This document shows positions 45,561 to 57,877 of a stretch of DNA of 64,000 bases, piece after piece. Location: positions 6,522,413 through 6,586,412 of the forward strand of contig NC_057923.1 of the NCBI RefSeq assembly GCF_018873765.1, given 5' to 3'. Numbering within the stretch: position 1 is the first letter of the stretch; each line of letters starts with the position of its first letter. The notes under the pieces are model-generated. The model did no database searches. It was not told the DNA's origin and worked only from the letters and a program-made list of their open reading frames with translations. A program made the translations under genes and the position numbers. Origin of the DNA: Telopea speciosissima (taxonomy: Eukaryota > Streptophyta > Magnoliopsida > Proteales > Proteaceae).

Positions 45561-46549
45561 TTAGTTAGTAAGTTCGGGAACGGCAATTGAACGGGAACGG
45601 ATACGTACGGCATAAACGGACTAGACGGTAATAATACTTTTCAAAAATCCGGCTTCATAAAACGCATACAGTAATAATACGGTATGCGTTTAATACGGGT
45701 ATAATACGGCATAGACGACAATAATACTTTTAAAAAAACGAACATATTCATTATATAACATGCATTCACCACCTAATAAACAAAATAATATCATGATTTT
45801 ATGAACTAAAATAAACACAATAATATAATATGCTATATAACATCTCTAAGATTATCATTTAACATATCAAAATATCAATAATCTACAAGAAATGAATGCA
45901 GATTGTCTGAAAATGACATGAGCAAGTTGATTACCTTATCATTAAATCATTCTTCCAACATTACATTTTTTTCTATCTACAATGAGATAACCATATATTT
46001 TTAACCAGATGTGTTCTTGTGAAGGGGAATGAATTCCCACTAATTAACCAACACAAGACAAGAGGGAGAGTTCCAGATATGGATCTCCACTGTACACATT
46101 AGCTACAAGAGATAGAAAAACAAGAATAAAATAGAATAGAGATTGAGCCGTTCTCGCCAATATCACACCAGATTCATTTGCTTCACTACCACCATCAAAG
46201 TTCAAAAACCAGAGAAACAAGAGGAGAGTACAAGACTTAAGTGCCGCTTTGTTGAACGGAGATGGCGAGGATGATTGGAGATGGAGGGTGACTACTGTTG
46301 CCTGCTACGGTTGGATGTTCAACGCAAATCGAAAGGGACGAAAGGGAAAGTAAAATCGTTTCCCTAAATTCTAATCTTTTGGGTAATTTTTTTTTAAAAA
46401 AAAAAAACAGATAATACGCGTATTATACGAGTATAATACTCAATCGATTAAAAAATGTGTTTTTTTATAAAAATATGGGGACAGGAGTATTATATGTTTA
46501 AAAATATAGGGATGCATATAATACGCGTATGATACGCGAATTTACTAAG
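45561..46549. mobile_element. Mutator-type non-autonomous element, 989 bp
   Basis: The exact 9-bp duplication GGTTGGTTC brackets the segment (45552-45560 and 46550-46558), as expected for Mutator-like elements. The ends share TTAGTAARTTCG in inverted orientation, and both subterminal zones are rich in ATACGCGTAT and AATACGG words. No transposase is present. The central 46020-46330 is ordinary-looking DNA, possibly captured. Confidence 0.7.
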
Positions 46550-46637
46550 GGTTGGTTCCATGAGTCAAGGATTGCCACCCTAAAATCCCACCAACGTACA
46601 ATGACAAATGAAGTTCAAATAACAATAACACAAAAGA

Positions 46638-46732
46638 CCTATCCAATGCACGAAGCTCCCGCCACTTCAGGATTTGAAGAGGGTCATAATGTATGCAGTC
46701 TTACCCCTGCTTTCACGGAGAAACTGTCTCCA
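46638..46732 (-). mobile_element. Au-type SINE, 5'-truncated copy
   Basis: On the minus strand it reads through the Au body and ends GGCGGGAGCTTCGTGCATTGG...TAGG, colinear with 45232-45326. The promoter region with boxes A and B is missing. Confidence 0.75.
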
Positions 46733-47991
46733 GAAATAATAATATCAATAATAATTAAAAAAACGAAACAAGTATAATTTTTACCTTTAAGCTGGTAAAA
46801 CATAAGGTGGCTTAACTGCAGAGACGCAACTCGTACATCATACTATCATAGGACGAAGCTTGGGTTGAGTTAAATGCAAAGTTATTACCATGTAGTAACC
46901 TCAAAAGATAGCAAGGACTTTTTTCCCCCTTCTTTTAGGGTGTATGGGAGATGGGCGAGGATTTTCCTGGATTCAATCATTTGAAGTAACCCAGACAAAG
47001 AATTTAGTTCACAGTAACAGCATCTCTTATCAATCGCCGGCGATACCAATGTCGATCCATATCAAGAGATATCTTCCAAAAATGGAAATCCGTATTAGTC
47101 ACAGTTGATACCAATATGAATCAGCTGAAATGGTTGATCCAATACCAATGCCTAAAACTAGGTTTCCGCATGAGTGCGTCACCTGAGCTGAGTCCAAAAA
47201 TCATAAAATCTGATTAGGATCCAATAGTTCTACAGACTCGCTCAGGATTAAAAAATGACTAAACCAAGTCCGAGTTGTCATTGAGAGTATTTTTCCCCGA
47301 GTCATGTGAAACTCACCAAGTCCTGTATTTTTATTGGACCATAGCTAAACAATTAATTTGGTCTACAGCTAAACAAAACCCAAGAATTTTAGAAGATATT
47401 AAAAAAATAAAACAAAAAACATGACTTCCCTGACCAGGTTAGTCTCACCCAAGTCACCAGGTTTTGAAAAGGACAAGTCGAGTCGAAAAACCTGAGTTTC
47501 CAACTATGCTTATTAGCTAAAACCATGACCTGGAAGGTCCAGGCCATCTTAACTAAAGAATCCCATAATTAAGGCCAGAACCAACCGATGGATTGAAAAG
47601 CCGAGACCTTGTTACTTACTGCCATAGCATGGGAGAACATTGGAAGGGTATGTGAGACGCAAGCATACGGTAATACCAGGCAGACAAGAAACACTGCATA
47701 ATGAACATACTTCTTTGCTTTGCCTACTTCTTCCAAAGGTACGTATTGTGTAGTTAGAACAGCTTGCCGCTATTATAACAGCAATTACTTGACACTTGCA
47801 ATTGCTTGCTGGCCTTGAGACAACAATAGCTTATCAGTTACTACAGAAAGACCAATAACAATATTGGGCAACAACCAACAATTGAAGTAGAGCTTCGAGC
47901 ATTAATGGAGAGTAAGACCAAACCGGATGAAGAACAAACTCAAACTCGACAATGCTTGGGGCCTATTTTGGTGGGATCATATCAAAGAATA
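46733..47991. other. Intergenic stretch
   Basis: 47040-47165 is a TATCG/CCAATAC-rich repeat related to 50851-51225. The rest shows no gene or bounded element. Confidence 0.3.
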
Positions 47992-48109
47992 AAAAAAAGC
48001 ATACCCAGTGCACGAGGCTTCCACCCCACCACCACGGGTCTAGGGAGGGCCATGATGTATGCAGCTTTAACCCCCCCCCCCCCACCTTGCGGAGAAGCTG
48101 TTTCCTGAG
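47992..48109 (-). mobile_element. Au-type SINE, 5'-truncated, with 16-bp target duplication
   Basis: The minus strand matches the Au body, with a run of 14 G replacing a normal short stretch. GATCATATCAAAGAAT (47975-47990) and GATCAAATCAAAGAAT (48110-48125) are direct repeats with one mismatch. The tRNA-like promoter half is absent, so it arrived truncated. Confidence 0.8.
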
Positions 48110-48141
48110 GATCAAATCAAAGAATGAAACACATTATATAC

Positions 48142-48262
48142 TACTAGCTCCGGAGTTCCAGACTTCTAACCCAGTCCTACACTAGTAGCTCGGGAGTTCC
48201 AGACTTCTAACCCAGCCCTACACTAGTAGCTCTGGAGTTCCACTTATAACCCAGCCCCTAAC
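48142..48262. repeat. Tandem repeat, about 42-bp unit, nearly three copies
   Basis: The unit CTACTAGCTCCGGAGTTCCA...GACTTCTAACCCAGTCCTACA is repeated at 48142, 48184 and 48224. The third copy is shortened. Variation between units is low (CCGG/CGGG/CTGG). Confidence 0.8.
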
Positions 48263-49100
48263 ACGGAATTCCAGACTTACAATGTTGCATGCAGTGAAAA
48301 TCGGGATTATGCGCCTAGACTGAGCACCATCCAAAAGATCAACAGGGAACTCAGAAATTGTATCTGACAGAAGGGAGAGAAGAGGCCGAGTTTTTTTCCA
48401 GCAGTAGGTTGGGCTGGGAATCTGAAGATACGATCACTAAGATGAGGGCTTCCTTTGACTCAAGACCTAGGTTGAAGGGAAGCGGGATTGACAACCACCG
48501 TAATCAGATCTCAAGGAAAGACGAAGGAATCAATGGGGGGAGATAACAGAAAGGACGAAAGAAGAAGGGAGAAGACAGCCACTGGCTATTCAACCACACA
48601 GGCACCATGCTATTAACAACTCAAATAATTCATTCTAATATATTCTCCAATGTAGGGATACATGCATATTAATAGGGAAATAAAACTCCAAAAATAGTAA
48701 CTCAACTAGGAAACAAAAATCAACTCAAACAAGTTAACCCAATATCCTACTTAATCTACGCAAATAAAAAAGAAAGATTACAATATATTCTCCCAAAGAA
48801 AATAACTCTTAAATATCCTACTAGACCAAAAAACTAATTGGACCCGGTTCTTGGTCGGAGTTCTCAAACAGGTTCTGCCCGATCCAAAGAACTGCTTCTG
48901 CATCACAATGTCAAAAATAACACCATAGCCAATGCCATGCCACAAAACTATGTGAAGCAGTCAAATCTCCATACAATCATTCCATTAATCAAAATATGGC
49001 ATTTGACCCAACATGCAACGTGTGAACAAACACAAATCATGTGATGCTTTCAGGAAATGCAGAACTCCAAGCTGGTTCACAAAGAAATCTACCTGATGAA

Positions 49101-52100
49101 TCAGTAATCAGAAGGCGAGATGACATCATCAATTTTGAGAATCATTTTGACGACTTGAGTGGCCAGCAAGATCTGCTGCTGCTTTCCAATCAAAGTCTCA
49201 AAAACATTCTGTTCATGCATGTCATTTGTCCCAACATCATGGCAGTCTATCCCACAACAGGGGTTGTTCTCCTGCAAGCCAGATATTGTTCAACAATGGG
49301 GTATCCCACATAAGAAAGATGCAACATCACCATTAAGAAATATCCATGCTCAAGAGCTACAGACCAAACCCACAGCCAGCCACAATAACATGCTCACCTT
49401 GAGTTGTTGAGATTTGACTGCAGATAGTGTTTCGATGGGTTGGAGGCCACTGTTCTCGGCAAGTGCCATAGGAATTGAGTCCAAAGCATCAGCATAGGCC
49501 CTGATAGCATACTGCAGGTAAAAAAAGTCCGAACAAATTAGTTGAAGATACTACCAATAAACCATAAGTAATTTGAAGTTCTTGTCACCTAGGAAGGGGG
49601 AGAATAAGAAGCAACACATCTGTACCTGCTCCACTCCTGGATATCGGTCCGCAGCAGCCTCAACAGCAAGTGAGCAAGAAATTTCAGCTGATCCACCACC
49701 GTATACAATAGAGTTATTGCGGATTAGATTCCTAGCCACACACAAGGCATCATGGAGGCTGCGCTTTGTCTCCTCTATCATCATTTTGTTACCTGAAGTA
49801 TTACCACACCCCAAAAACCTGGTCTTAGAGAAACTGTTTACAAATTTTCCTACAGCCCTTTTCTTCTCTTTCAACATTTTCTCCTTTTTATGGATGCAAG
49901 TCCACACCTATTAGCGTTTTTACATGGAACTCCTTCATGCATGTTATTACAGAAAGAGATGTTATCATTCTATTCTGGAAGAGCAACATACACAGCCATT
50001 ATCCAATTTTACTGGAAACATCAACAGTAAAGACATGCCATCAAATAGTGTGTTGCAAGTGCTGAATGTCTAATGTCAAAAAGATATGCATTAGTTCGCA
50101 GAATATCTTCATGGAGATATTCAGAATGACGGGAAGTTCTAGGAAAACAAACATTTAATGTTTGTGCATGACACAAACAACATGGATCTCACCCCAACAG
50201 TAGACCCCACATCTGTACCAAGGACTCATGTTGCAAACTGCTCATGCCCTTACCATTTCTAAGATAGCTATATCAGACTTCTTCATTAGAAGCCTACAAA
50301 TTTCTGGTTATGGTGAAATAACTTTGATCTAGATGGCAAAAAAGTGGAAGAACATCCATGCAAAAGTTCATACATATAAGGAACACAACTCAAACACATA
50401 TTCCAAGGGAGGCTTAAAGCACACACTAATTCATAACTTAGTCTTTTTAACATATTCCAAGGAAAAAATATCACTAAATGGCTTAAAGCACACAATAATT
50501 CATAACTTACTCCCAAATCAGCTCTACTATGATCATTCCTTAATTTCTCCATCCTCGTTTTGCCACATCCATCCCAACATCCTCATCTCCACTACAAGTA
50601 GATAAACTCAGTGTAGCAGAGACAATGATGTTGAGATGGATGTGTGGAAAAACTGGGAAGGCTAAAGTAAGGAATGATAATATTAGAGCTGATTTGGGAG
50701 TAACTCCAATACATGATAAGTTACGAGAAACTCGTTTGAGGTGGTACGTCATGTTCAACAGAGGCCTTTAGATATTCCAGTATGGAGGAGTGATTTGATT
50801 CAGATTGAAGGAACTAAAAGAGCCAGGGCAGACCTAAAATGACTCCAGGAAAAAGGTTTAAAGTATCGGTATCGAGTCATATCAAAAGGGTCATTTCAAG
50901 AGATGAATCGTATCGTATCGAGAGAGACGCGAGATACGTATAGGAATGGTCAAGAAACATATGAAAATGATTATGAAATATGCAAAATAAAGTTTCAAAG
51001 CATAAAACACTATACATATGTATATGTAAAATATATCATGTTTAAAAGGAGAACAGAGTACGATACGACAAGTGCATTCAATTGATTATATATAAAAGAC
51101 GAGGTTTCTTAAATGTATAGATGTACTATACCAATTTTTTTTAGGTATCGTATCGACCTTAAAGATAAAATACGTATCGGTTAATATCGGTGGATACGGA
51201 AGCATACTTAAAACCTTGCCTAGGAGAAGTAGTGAGGAAAGACATGCATAGCTTAGGCCTCAAATAGAGCTGATTGGAGGGCAAGGATCCATGTAGCCGA
51301 GCCCATTTAGTTGGGATAAGGCTGAGTTGTTGTTGATGTTGTGAAGCTTCTTATATAACATGAGAATCCAACATGATGGTCAACTGAAATACAACCATAC
51401 AACACAACGAGTGTAAACAATAACTAGTTGAGCATTATGCATCAAAATCACAATATGATAAAAGAATCCATTGACAGAACATGACTAAAACATTTAGCAC
51501 AACCTACAAATGCGAGAACTCGAAACAAATGATGATGGCATTAATTGGTATCCACAAGTAGACATCTTCAAGGGAAGAAGACAAACAGGAAAATAGGATA
51601 GGATGCCCCTACCACCACGAATGAATATAGTCACAGCCCTTGAATTTGCACACTGCTCAATATAGAGCATTCTGTCTTTAGTGGTCCCAAATGATTTTTC
51701 TCTCACTAAACCAGCCTGCAAGGATAAATTGAAAAAATATCAGTATTCCTCATCCCCATCTATCTATATTTCTAAATAGGCGGATTATTATTGTCACAAA
51801 GGTCTGTTATTTTCCAAATGTCACGAAGCATATATTCTACAATGTGGATAGATGATATGTCCATTCTGACCGTTGGATAGAGAGGACATGGTCTAGATTA
51901 GCCATGTGTCAAATTTCAAAGTCAAACAATCAAATACCCCTTTTGTAAGCATACATCCTGTGCATGTCCATGCATGTGTACCAGTACTCTAGACATTACT
52001 GTGCACTTTCCCAACTGAGTGGGAACAAACAGTTTAGATTTAAAAATAAATACATAAATGGATGGCTCAAATTTATCTTGTGATTTTCGGACCCATCACC

Positions 52101-55100
52101 TTCCATTGTTACATGGATAACTACCCTTTTAAATATTAACGACATGATCATAGTTTTCTGACACATGAATAAAAAGGATAACCCAAAAAATAAGTTCATT
52201 AAGGAAAAGACATCTAATTCCACATTCTAAGATGACAAGTCAATGTGGTAGTAGTTATAGTGGATAACAATCGAAAAGACATCTAATTCTACATTCTAAG
52301 ATGACAAGTCAATGTGGTACTAGTTATAGTGGATAACAATCTCAGAGTTCTGACAATCAAAAACATATTGATGCAGATCCTAGCCTCCTCGAATTGAAGA
52401 AGCCACCCTAAGCCTAGAGTTTTAGTAGGAGCCTTAGTTTAGTTTATCTTAGTTCTATACTTAGTTTTTATTTTGTGTTTTTAATTGAACCGGTTTAAAT
52501 TGGTTGCATCCAATTGGTTCAATTGGTCTAATTTAAGTGAAGTGATCCTATTGGCTAAGAGGTTCTTATATCCTATTGGCTAGTAGGAAATCTTCTTTTA
52601 TTTTAAGTAGTTTAAATTGTTTTTAAGTCATTAGGACTCTATTTCAGTTTTCTAGTCAGTTTAAGTTAGCTAATAGGTTAAGGATTGGATTAGGCCATTC
52701 TTTTTTAGTGTCTAAGTCTATTTTTTAGTCTTTTATATAAGTTTGTAAGGGAGGCCAGCATTAGATACGAATTTGATTAATAAAAATTAGTTTTATGCTT
52801 GCCGCCATTGCTGCTACTCTTTGTGAGTGTATATCCTTGTGGATCTCAAGATGGATAAGGTGGGTGGACTCCTGCGACTCCTTGCATCGTGAAGATCGGG
52901 AGGTTTCTTCAAGTTATCAAACTTACTGAATTGCAGAGAACAATGGCAGCAGCTTGATAACTTGAAGAAACCTCCCGATCTTCACGATGCAAGGAGTCGC
53001 AGGAGTCCACCCACCCTATCCACCTTGAGATCCACAAGGATATACACTCACAAAGAATAGCAGCAATGGCAGCAAGCATAAAGCTAATTTTTATTAATCA
53101 AATTCGTATCTAATGCGGGTCGCCCTTACAAACTTATATAGAAGACTCAAAAATAGACTTAGACACTCAAAAGGAATGGCCTAACCCAATCCTTAACCTA
53201 TTAGCTAACTTAAACTGACTAGGAAACTGAAATAGACTCAAAATAGAGTCCTAATGACTTAAAAACAACTTAAACTACTTAAAATAAAAGAAGATTCCCT
53301 ACTAGCCAATAGGATATAAGAACCTCTTAGCCAATAGGATCACTTCACTTAAATTAGACCAATTGAACCAATTGGATGCAACCAATTTAAACCGGTTCAA
53401 TTAAAAACACAAAATAAAAACTAAGTATATAACTAAAATAAACTAAACTAAGGCTCCTACTAAAACCCTAGGCTTAGGGTGGCTTCTTCAATTCGAGGAG
53501 GCTAGGATCTGCATCACATATCCTATACCAAGAGCTGGATGAATCAAACAGAATAGAATCTGGAACCATACCACTTGTATGCAGTTCAATTTCTACACCA
53601 ATAATTTAGCACATGTTGGTTCTTCAAATCATTAATTGACAAATAAGATAAATTCAAGGAGTTCTAATCCAGATTCTAACTTTTCTTAATCAACCTTAAC
53701 ACAATATTCTATTCCCATGTGATCTTATGATCTCTGCCAATACTTTCCTTCAACGGTTCTGTAACAAAGAACTATTCTACAAAATCAAATGATCTGTAAG
53801 GGTATTCCCACAATATATATATATATATATATATAATCATTAGTCGAAGTTCAACAGAAGACTCAAATCCCATCTCTTCTGGAGAAACTAATTCAATAAC
53901 ATACAGATAGTCTACTGCTAGAGTAAGGATTAAATGGAAAATGGGATGAGTTCTATTGTGAATGCTTCAGCTTCATAAAAAGTAAAGAAGATGTATAATC
54001 CAGTTTCCTCAGTTGAATTAGTAGTATTAGTAGATTTTCCCTCATATGTAGACCGTCAACTTCATAAGGATACGACATATAAGAATAGTATCTTCTAGTC
54101 ACAGTTCAGGGCCATTATCTGCTGAATGGTGGTGGTATTAGTAGTAGTAAGCATTGGACTGCAACCATCATTAAACACCAAATCCGCAGAAAGGGCATTT
54201 AAGGTTGAGTGAGAGTATGGGTGTGGGAGTCAAAAAACGATGAATGGGAGCACAAACAGCTTTACACAATCTCAGTAAGACAGTTATTTGACCTAAAATA
54301 GAATGGATAGCAAAATAGAGATCATGTAGCCAACCTCAAGTAATTGGGAAAAAGCTTTACGAGGGAGACTTGGATGAAGACAGTTATATTTTTACTAATA
54401 GGCATATATCTTATGTAACTCCAGTAAAGAATGATCCTCTAAACACCTACCCTCTAACTATGAATATTAACGGCAGTCTAAACACACTCTTTACTTATTT
54501 AAAAAAAAAAAAACAAATTATGAAATTTAAAAAAGAGTGTGATTATATTTATCTGATTGAAAGAAGCAAGAACCAGAGGCTATCACCTTTCCCAGCTTTT
54601 CCGGTGTCAATTCCTGGAACCTTGGCACAATTCTTCCACCTATAAACACATTAAACAGTGACTAAGTTCCAGAGTACCAAAGATAGACTTCAAATGCTAG
54701 CTCGAAACTGCAGCATACAACCATATCTATCCCCATCCCCACCCCCCCCCCCCCCAAAAAAAATTTGCAGAATACAACCATGAGAATACCATACCTGTAG
54801 CTATTGCAATCAACTCTAACTCTACTCCACCAACCCATCTTACAGCAGGCAAGTTCCGGTGCATTAATAAGTGATTCGCTTCATCATCAAACCCCCACTG
54901 ACAAATAACCAGGGTAGCACCAACATCCTGAAATACATCTCAGGACAAAGTAAATAAATCAGACTGTAAAGAATCAGACATCAAATAGCCTATGAGGCAG
55001 AAGGAATAGGAAAAGTGCATGTTCAAGAATACTTTTTTTAAACTAGTAGAAGACGTGAAATTTATAAATAACCTGAGAGGCAAAATGAATAAGAAAAGTG

Positions 55101-55716
55101 CATGTTCAAGAATGCTTTTTTTTTTTAAACAAGTCGTAGACATGAAATTTATAATAAATTAATAACACCGAAAACTCAATACCTCCTCTTTTATGAGTGA
55201 AATGTACCCAGTATAATTTAGCATAATAGCGTATTCTTCTTTATGATAGCATATTGATTAGAGAAGAAACTCCACCATACTTCAAAGAAAGGTTCCACAC
55301 TAAGCACACCCAGAGAGAGAGGAAGGAAGATGTATACAATACAATCGGACAGTCATACGACTCATACCTTGCATTTCTGAACCATTTCATCAAAGTATTT
55401 CTGCTCTTGTTGACGTAAGGTCTGGAATTTTTCCAGTGTGTCAATGTCAACCTTATGCTTAGTCTTGGGCTTAGGCGGCTCAAAAGGGCAAGTAAGAATA
55501 GCTATTTTCGCATTTTCAATTCTCTTTGGCATCTGCGGATGGCTCATATCCTTGTCAACAACAATACCATAAATTAGCTCTGTGTCTTCCAGCTTCCCCC
55601 CTACTTTGCCCTCGACTTTAATCAAGTCCAAGTTAACATCCTTCCTCTCCAGATCAGCAACAGCAAGAACTGCTTTAACAGCAATCTCAGCTAAGGAGCG
55701 CTTGCACCGATTCACG
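49101..55716 (-). CDS. CCT5: T-complex protein 1 (CCT) subunit epsilon, seven 3' exons
   Basis: Subunit of the cytosolic TRiC/CCT chaperonin that folds actin, tubulin and other proteins with ATP. Exons (minus): 55716-55368, 54927-54795, 54639-54587, 51715-51613, 49792-49626, 49511-49398 and 49271-49101 (TGA). Phases agree throughout, giving 362 residues to the end. Signatures: [111 protein letters not shown], and the C terminus [15 protein letters not shown] typical of plant CCT5. No stops or frameshifts. About 175 N-terminal residues, including the equatorial LGPKG and GDGTT ATP motifs, have no exon up to 64000. Either the preceding intron exceeds 8 kb or the gene is 5'-truncated. Confidence 0.9.
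50610..51340 (+). repeat. LINE 3' portion split by an insertion, in a CCT5 intron
   Basis: 50610-50850 translates with [29 protein letters not shown] and LRWYVMF, the C-terminal part of a plant LINE polyprotein. 51226-51340 continues with a [11 protein letters not shown]-like peptide, a terminal [10 protein letters not shown] and the 3' tail TTGGGATAAGGCTGAGTTGTTG. A TATCG-type element (50851-51225) separates the halves. The whole lies in the 1.8-kb intron between 51613 and 49792, antisense to CCT5. Stops and frameshifts make it a relic. Confidence 0.75.
50851..51225. mobile_element. TATCG-rich MITE-like insertion within the LINE
   Basis: The left end AAGGTTTAAAGTATCGG and right end, inverted, AAGGTTTTAAGTATGC form short imperfect terminal repeats. 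Subterminal zones repeat CGTATCG/TATCGGT. It interrupts LINE text that resumes at 51226. A clean target duplication is not visible. Similar words occur at 18560-19145, 38340-38480 and 47040-47165. Confidence 0.55.
52209..52340. repeat. Tandem duplication of about 68 bp in a CCT5 intron
   Basis: Two adjacent direct copies begin ACATCTAATTCCACATTCTA and end GTGGATAACAATC, differing at a few positions. They end shortly before the large palindrome. Confidence 0.8.
52369..53516. mobile_element. 1148-bp palindromic element with LTR-like ends in a CCT5 intron
   Basis: The left arm 52369-52920 and right arm 52954-53516 are inverse complements over about 550 bp with few differences, around a 33-nt spacer. 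The ends are TGATGCAGATCC and GGATCTGCATCA, so the element runs TG...CA. CATAT flanks it on both sides (52364-52368, 53517-53521), a 5-bp duplication typical of LTR retrotransposon integration. Each arm carries TTATATAAG and AATAAAAA words, as an LTR would. I read it as two LTR-like units in inverted orientation that moved or settled as one unit. It lies in the 2.9-kb intron between 54587 and 51715. Confidence 0.8.
53814..53835. repeat. (TA)n microsatellite
   Basis: A run of about 11 TA dinucleotides in the same CCT5 intron, preceded by CACAA. Confidence 0.85.
54992..55155. repeat. Imperfect tandem duplication of about 75 bp in a CCT5 intron
   Basis: Two copies of AGGAAAAGTGCATGTTCAAG...GACGTGAAATTTATAA with T-run length differences. 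They lie in the intron between 55368 and 54927. Confidence 0.7.
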
Positions 55717-57104
55717 CTGCAAGAGAATGCCGAAAGATTCAGAACGAGAGAGAGAAGTAACGTAATGAAATGTAATCATCAGAATAATAACAAGTGTAAC
55801 AACATTGAAAGGATGGGTTATAAGCAACATAGAGTATCAAACAAGTGGCACTTTGTAAAAAGAGATACTGGATATAGAAACAGAATATAAAAAGATAGCC
55901 ATAAAAGGAAGTGGGTGTTCTTGCTATAATTAGCAGAATTCATGCTAATAATTACAGTCTGTGTACCGTCCTCATCGGCTAGGTATGCTCATTCTCAGGT
56001 AATGCAATAAGGATATTCTTCATAAATTGGCCATTTGCAGGTTCAGTTTCAAAAAGCAATCAGCAGTGCGTCCAATTCCTATCTATGTTATCCCCGTTTT
56101 CCAACCAGTGGCTATCATTCCAGTTGCTAAATACTACATGTCAGAATAAATACCTCTCTGGAACCTAACTAACAATCATGAGAGCTCTTTAGGTTCTCTT
56201 CTAAATTTTAACTGTCAAGTTAGCTCCCATCAGTCCCCTCTATTGGCTGGAGTTATGCAGGTTGTAATATAGTCCTAGATTGAATATCATCCAGCTAGAA
56301 GTCAAAACCAGGATGTGTTCTTCAAAGTGTAATTCGGTTAGCGTTAAATTAAGGGAAAAGGTCAAATTTAAGGTTAGGGTTTGATGTTAGGGTTAGGGTA
56401 AGTTGATGTAGGGGAGTCTTCCAGTGAAGGTCTCGTCAACAAAGAACTAGTCTAAGGCTGCTGAACAGAATCGGCAGCAAGGATGGTTAAGTTAGGATTA
56501 GGTTCGGAAAGAAAGATGAGTGGAGATTCTAGGGTTAGAGTGGACAGATTAGGACCAGGATTGGATCGAGTCTTCCAAAGGGTGGGAAGGACACTCGGTC
56601 AAGGTTTGGTAGTATTCTGATGGTTAGGTTATGCTGAGCAGGTTATGGATGGTCTAGAGGAGAAGAAGAGAGTGGTTAAGGTTTGGTTCAGGTTCAACTT
56701 ACTGGGTTATTGAAGAACAAACTTGAAAAGAATTTCCTCGTTGATGTAGAACACTTCTTGTAGTCAGAACTTGAATGTAGCAGCAATGGAGAAGACAATT
56801 AACTAATTTGAACCACCCGGGCTACCCACTGCAAGGTATCAATCGGATCAAACACCGATTCCGTCAGCCTTGATCAAATACAAGACAATTCTCCTTGGAG
56901 AAGACAAGTTGCAGCAGCAACCTTGAAGAATAAATTTTCAAGTTGTGAGGTAAAAGAGCCTCACAAAAAATAACTTTATTTATAAGGGCCATAAGACCTC
57001 CTATTCAGCCTAGGAGCCAAAGAGCCCCCAACTGACTTCTATTACATTGCCAACAATTAAAAAGGTCATGTGACCAATTTAAGTAGTCAGATGACTACTA
57101 AATA
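55717..57104. other. Presumed CCT5 intron / start of retroelement DNA
   Basis: No CCT5 N-terminal exon is found here. 56330-56720 has many TTAGGTT/GGTTAGGGTT words without a regular period. 56740-57060 looks like the interior or LTR of the chromodomain retroelement remnant that follows. Borders are not defined. Confidence 0.35.
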
Positions 57105-57877
57105 GCCTAGCTGATTCTATGAGGTGACAAGTAAGTTGTCACATGACTTACCAAAAACAAATAAAAAAAGGTGATGTGACCACTTAAGTAGTCACATGAC
57201 AATTACATCAAAATAAAAACTAAGTAAAACTACTAACTACTAACACTAACACCACTTGGACAGCTTTGACTTCTTCTTCTTCTTTCGGACATAAGTCTTC
57301 ACATCTGCATCAGCTCTCCCCGGCTTGAAGACATTTGTCTCCGATGAATGGGTGAAAAACATGTAACACTCATATAACTCAGGGTCGAGCCTCTTGAAGT
57401 CATCAGCGTGAATCCAAGTGTTGTCATATTGTGGCCGAAAATTTCACTTGACAAGGAAAGCATGGTAACCGCTGCCATGTCGTGTGGTCTTGTGCATATC
57501 ATCCAAGACCTCTTCAATGATGTCTTCAGTGTGTGATTTGAATTGGGGCAGCCTCAGCATATGTTCAGAATCACCATCATCTGAGTGATGTCACACATAG
57601 AGATGTAAATCAGCCACGTTGAAGACATTGCTTATGCTCATATCAGCATGCAACTCGAGCACATGACTATTAAATAGCCTAGCCGATTCTACGAGGTGAC
57701 AAGTAAGTTGTCACATGACTTGCCAAAAACAAATAAACTAATTCAAATAAAAAAAGGTAAGTGGTCACATGACTAATACATCAAAATAATAACTAGGTAA
57801 AAATACTAACTACTAACACTAACACTACTTGGACAGCTTTGACTTCTCTTTCGGACATAAGTCTTCACATCTGCATT
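57105..57877 (-). pseudogene. Ty3/gypsy chromodomain polyprotein remnant between about 200-bp direct repeats
   Basis: The minus strand at about 57250-57560 translates with GSGYHAFLVK, a stop where a tryptophan is expected, then TWIHADDFKRLDPELYE and THSSE...VFKPGRADAD. This resembles the chromodomain end of chromovirus (Ty3/gypsy) polyproteins. 57105-57306 and 57680-57877 are direct repeats (GAGGTGACAAGTAAGTTGTC, CTTGGACAGCTTTGACTTCT). They include the polyprotein 3' end, so they are probably a local duplication and not LTRs. The element is dead: only the tail of the frame survives. Confidence 0.6.

Noticed and set aside
48142-48262. CRISPR-like array
   Set aside because: There are only about three head-to-tail copies with no unique spacers, in plant nuclear DNA; an ordinary tandem repeat.
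57105-57877. Pair of LTRs around the chromodomain remnant
   Set aside because: The repeated segment includes the end of the coding region and lacks TG...CA borders, so a local duplication fits better.
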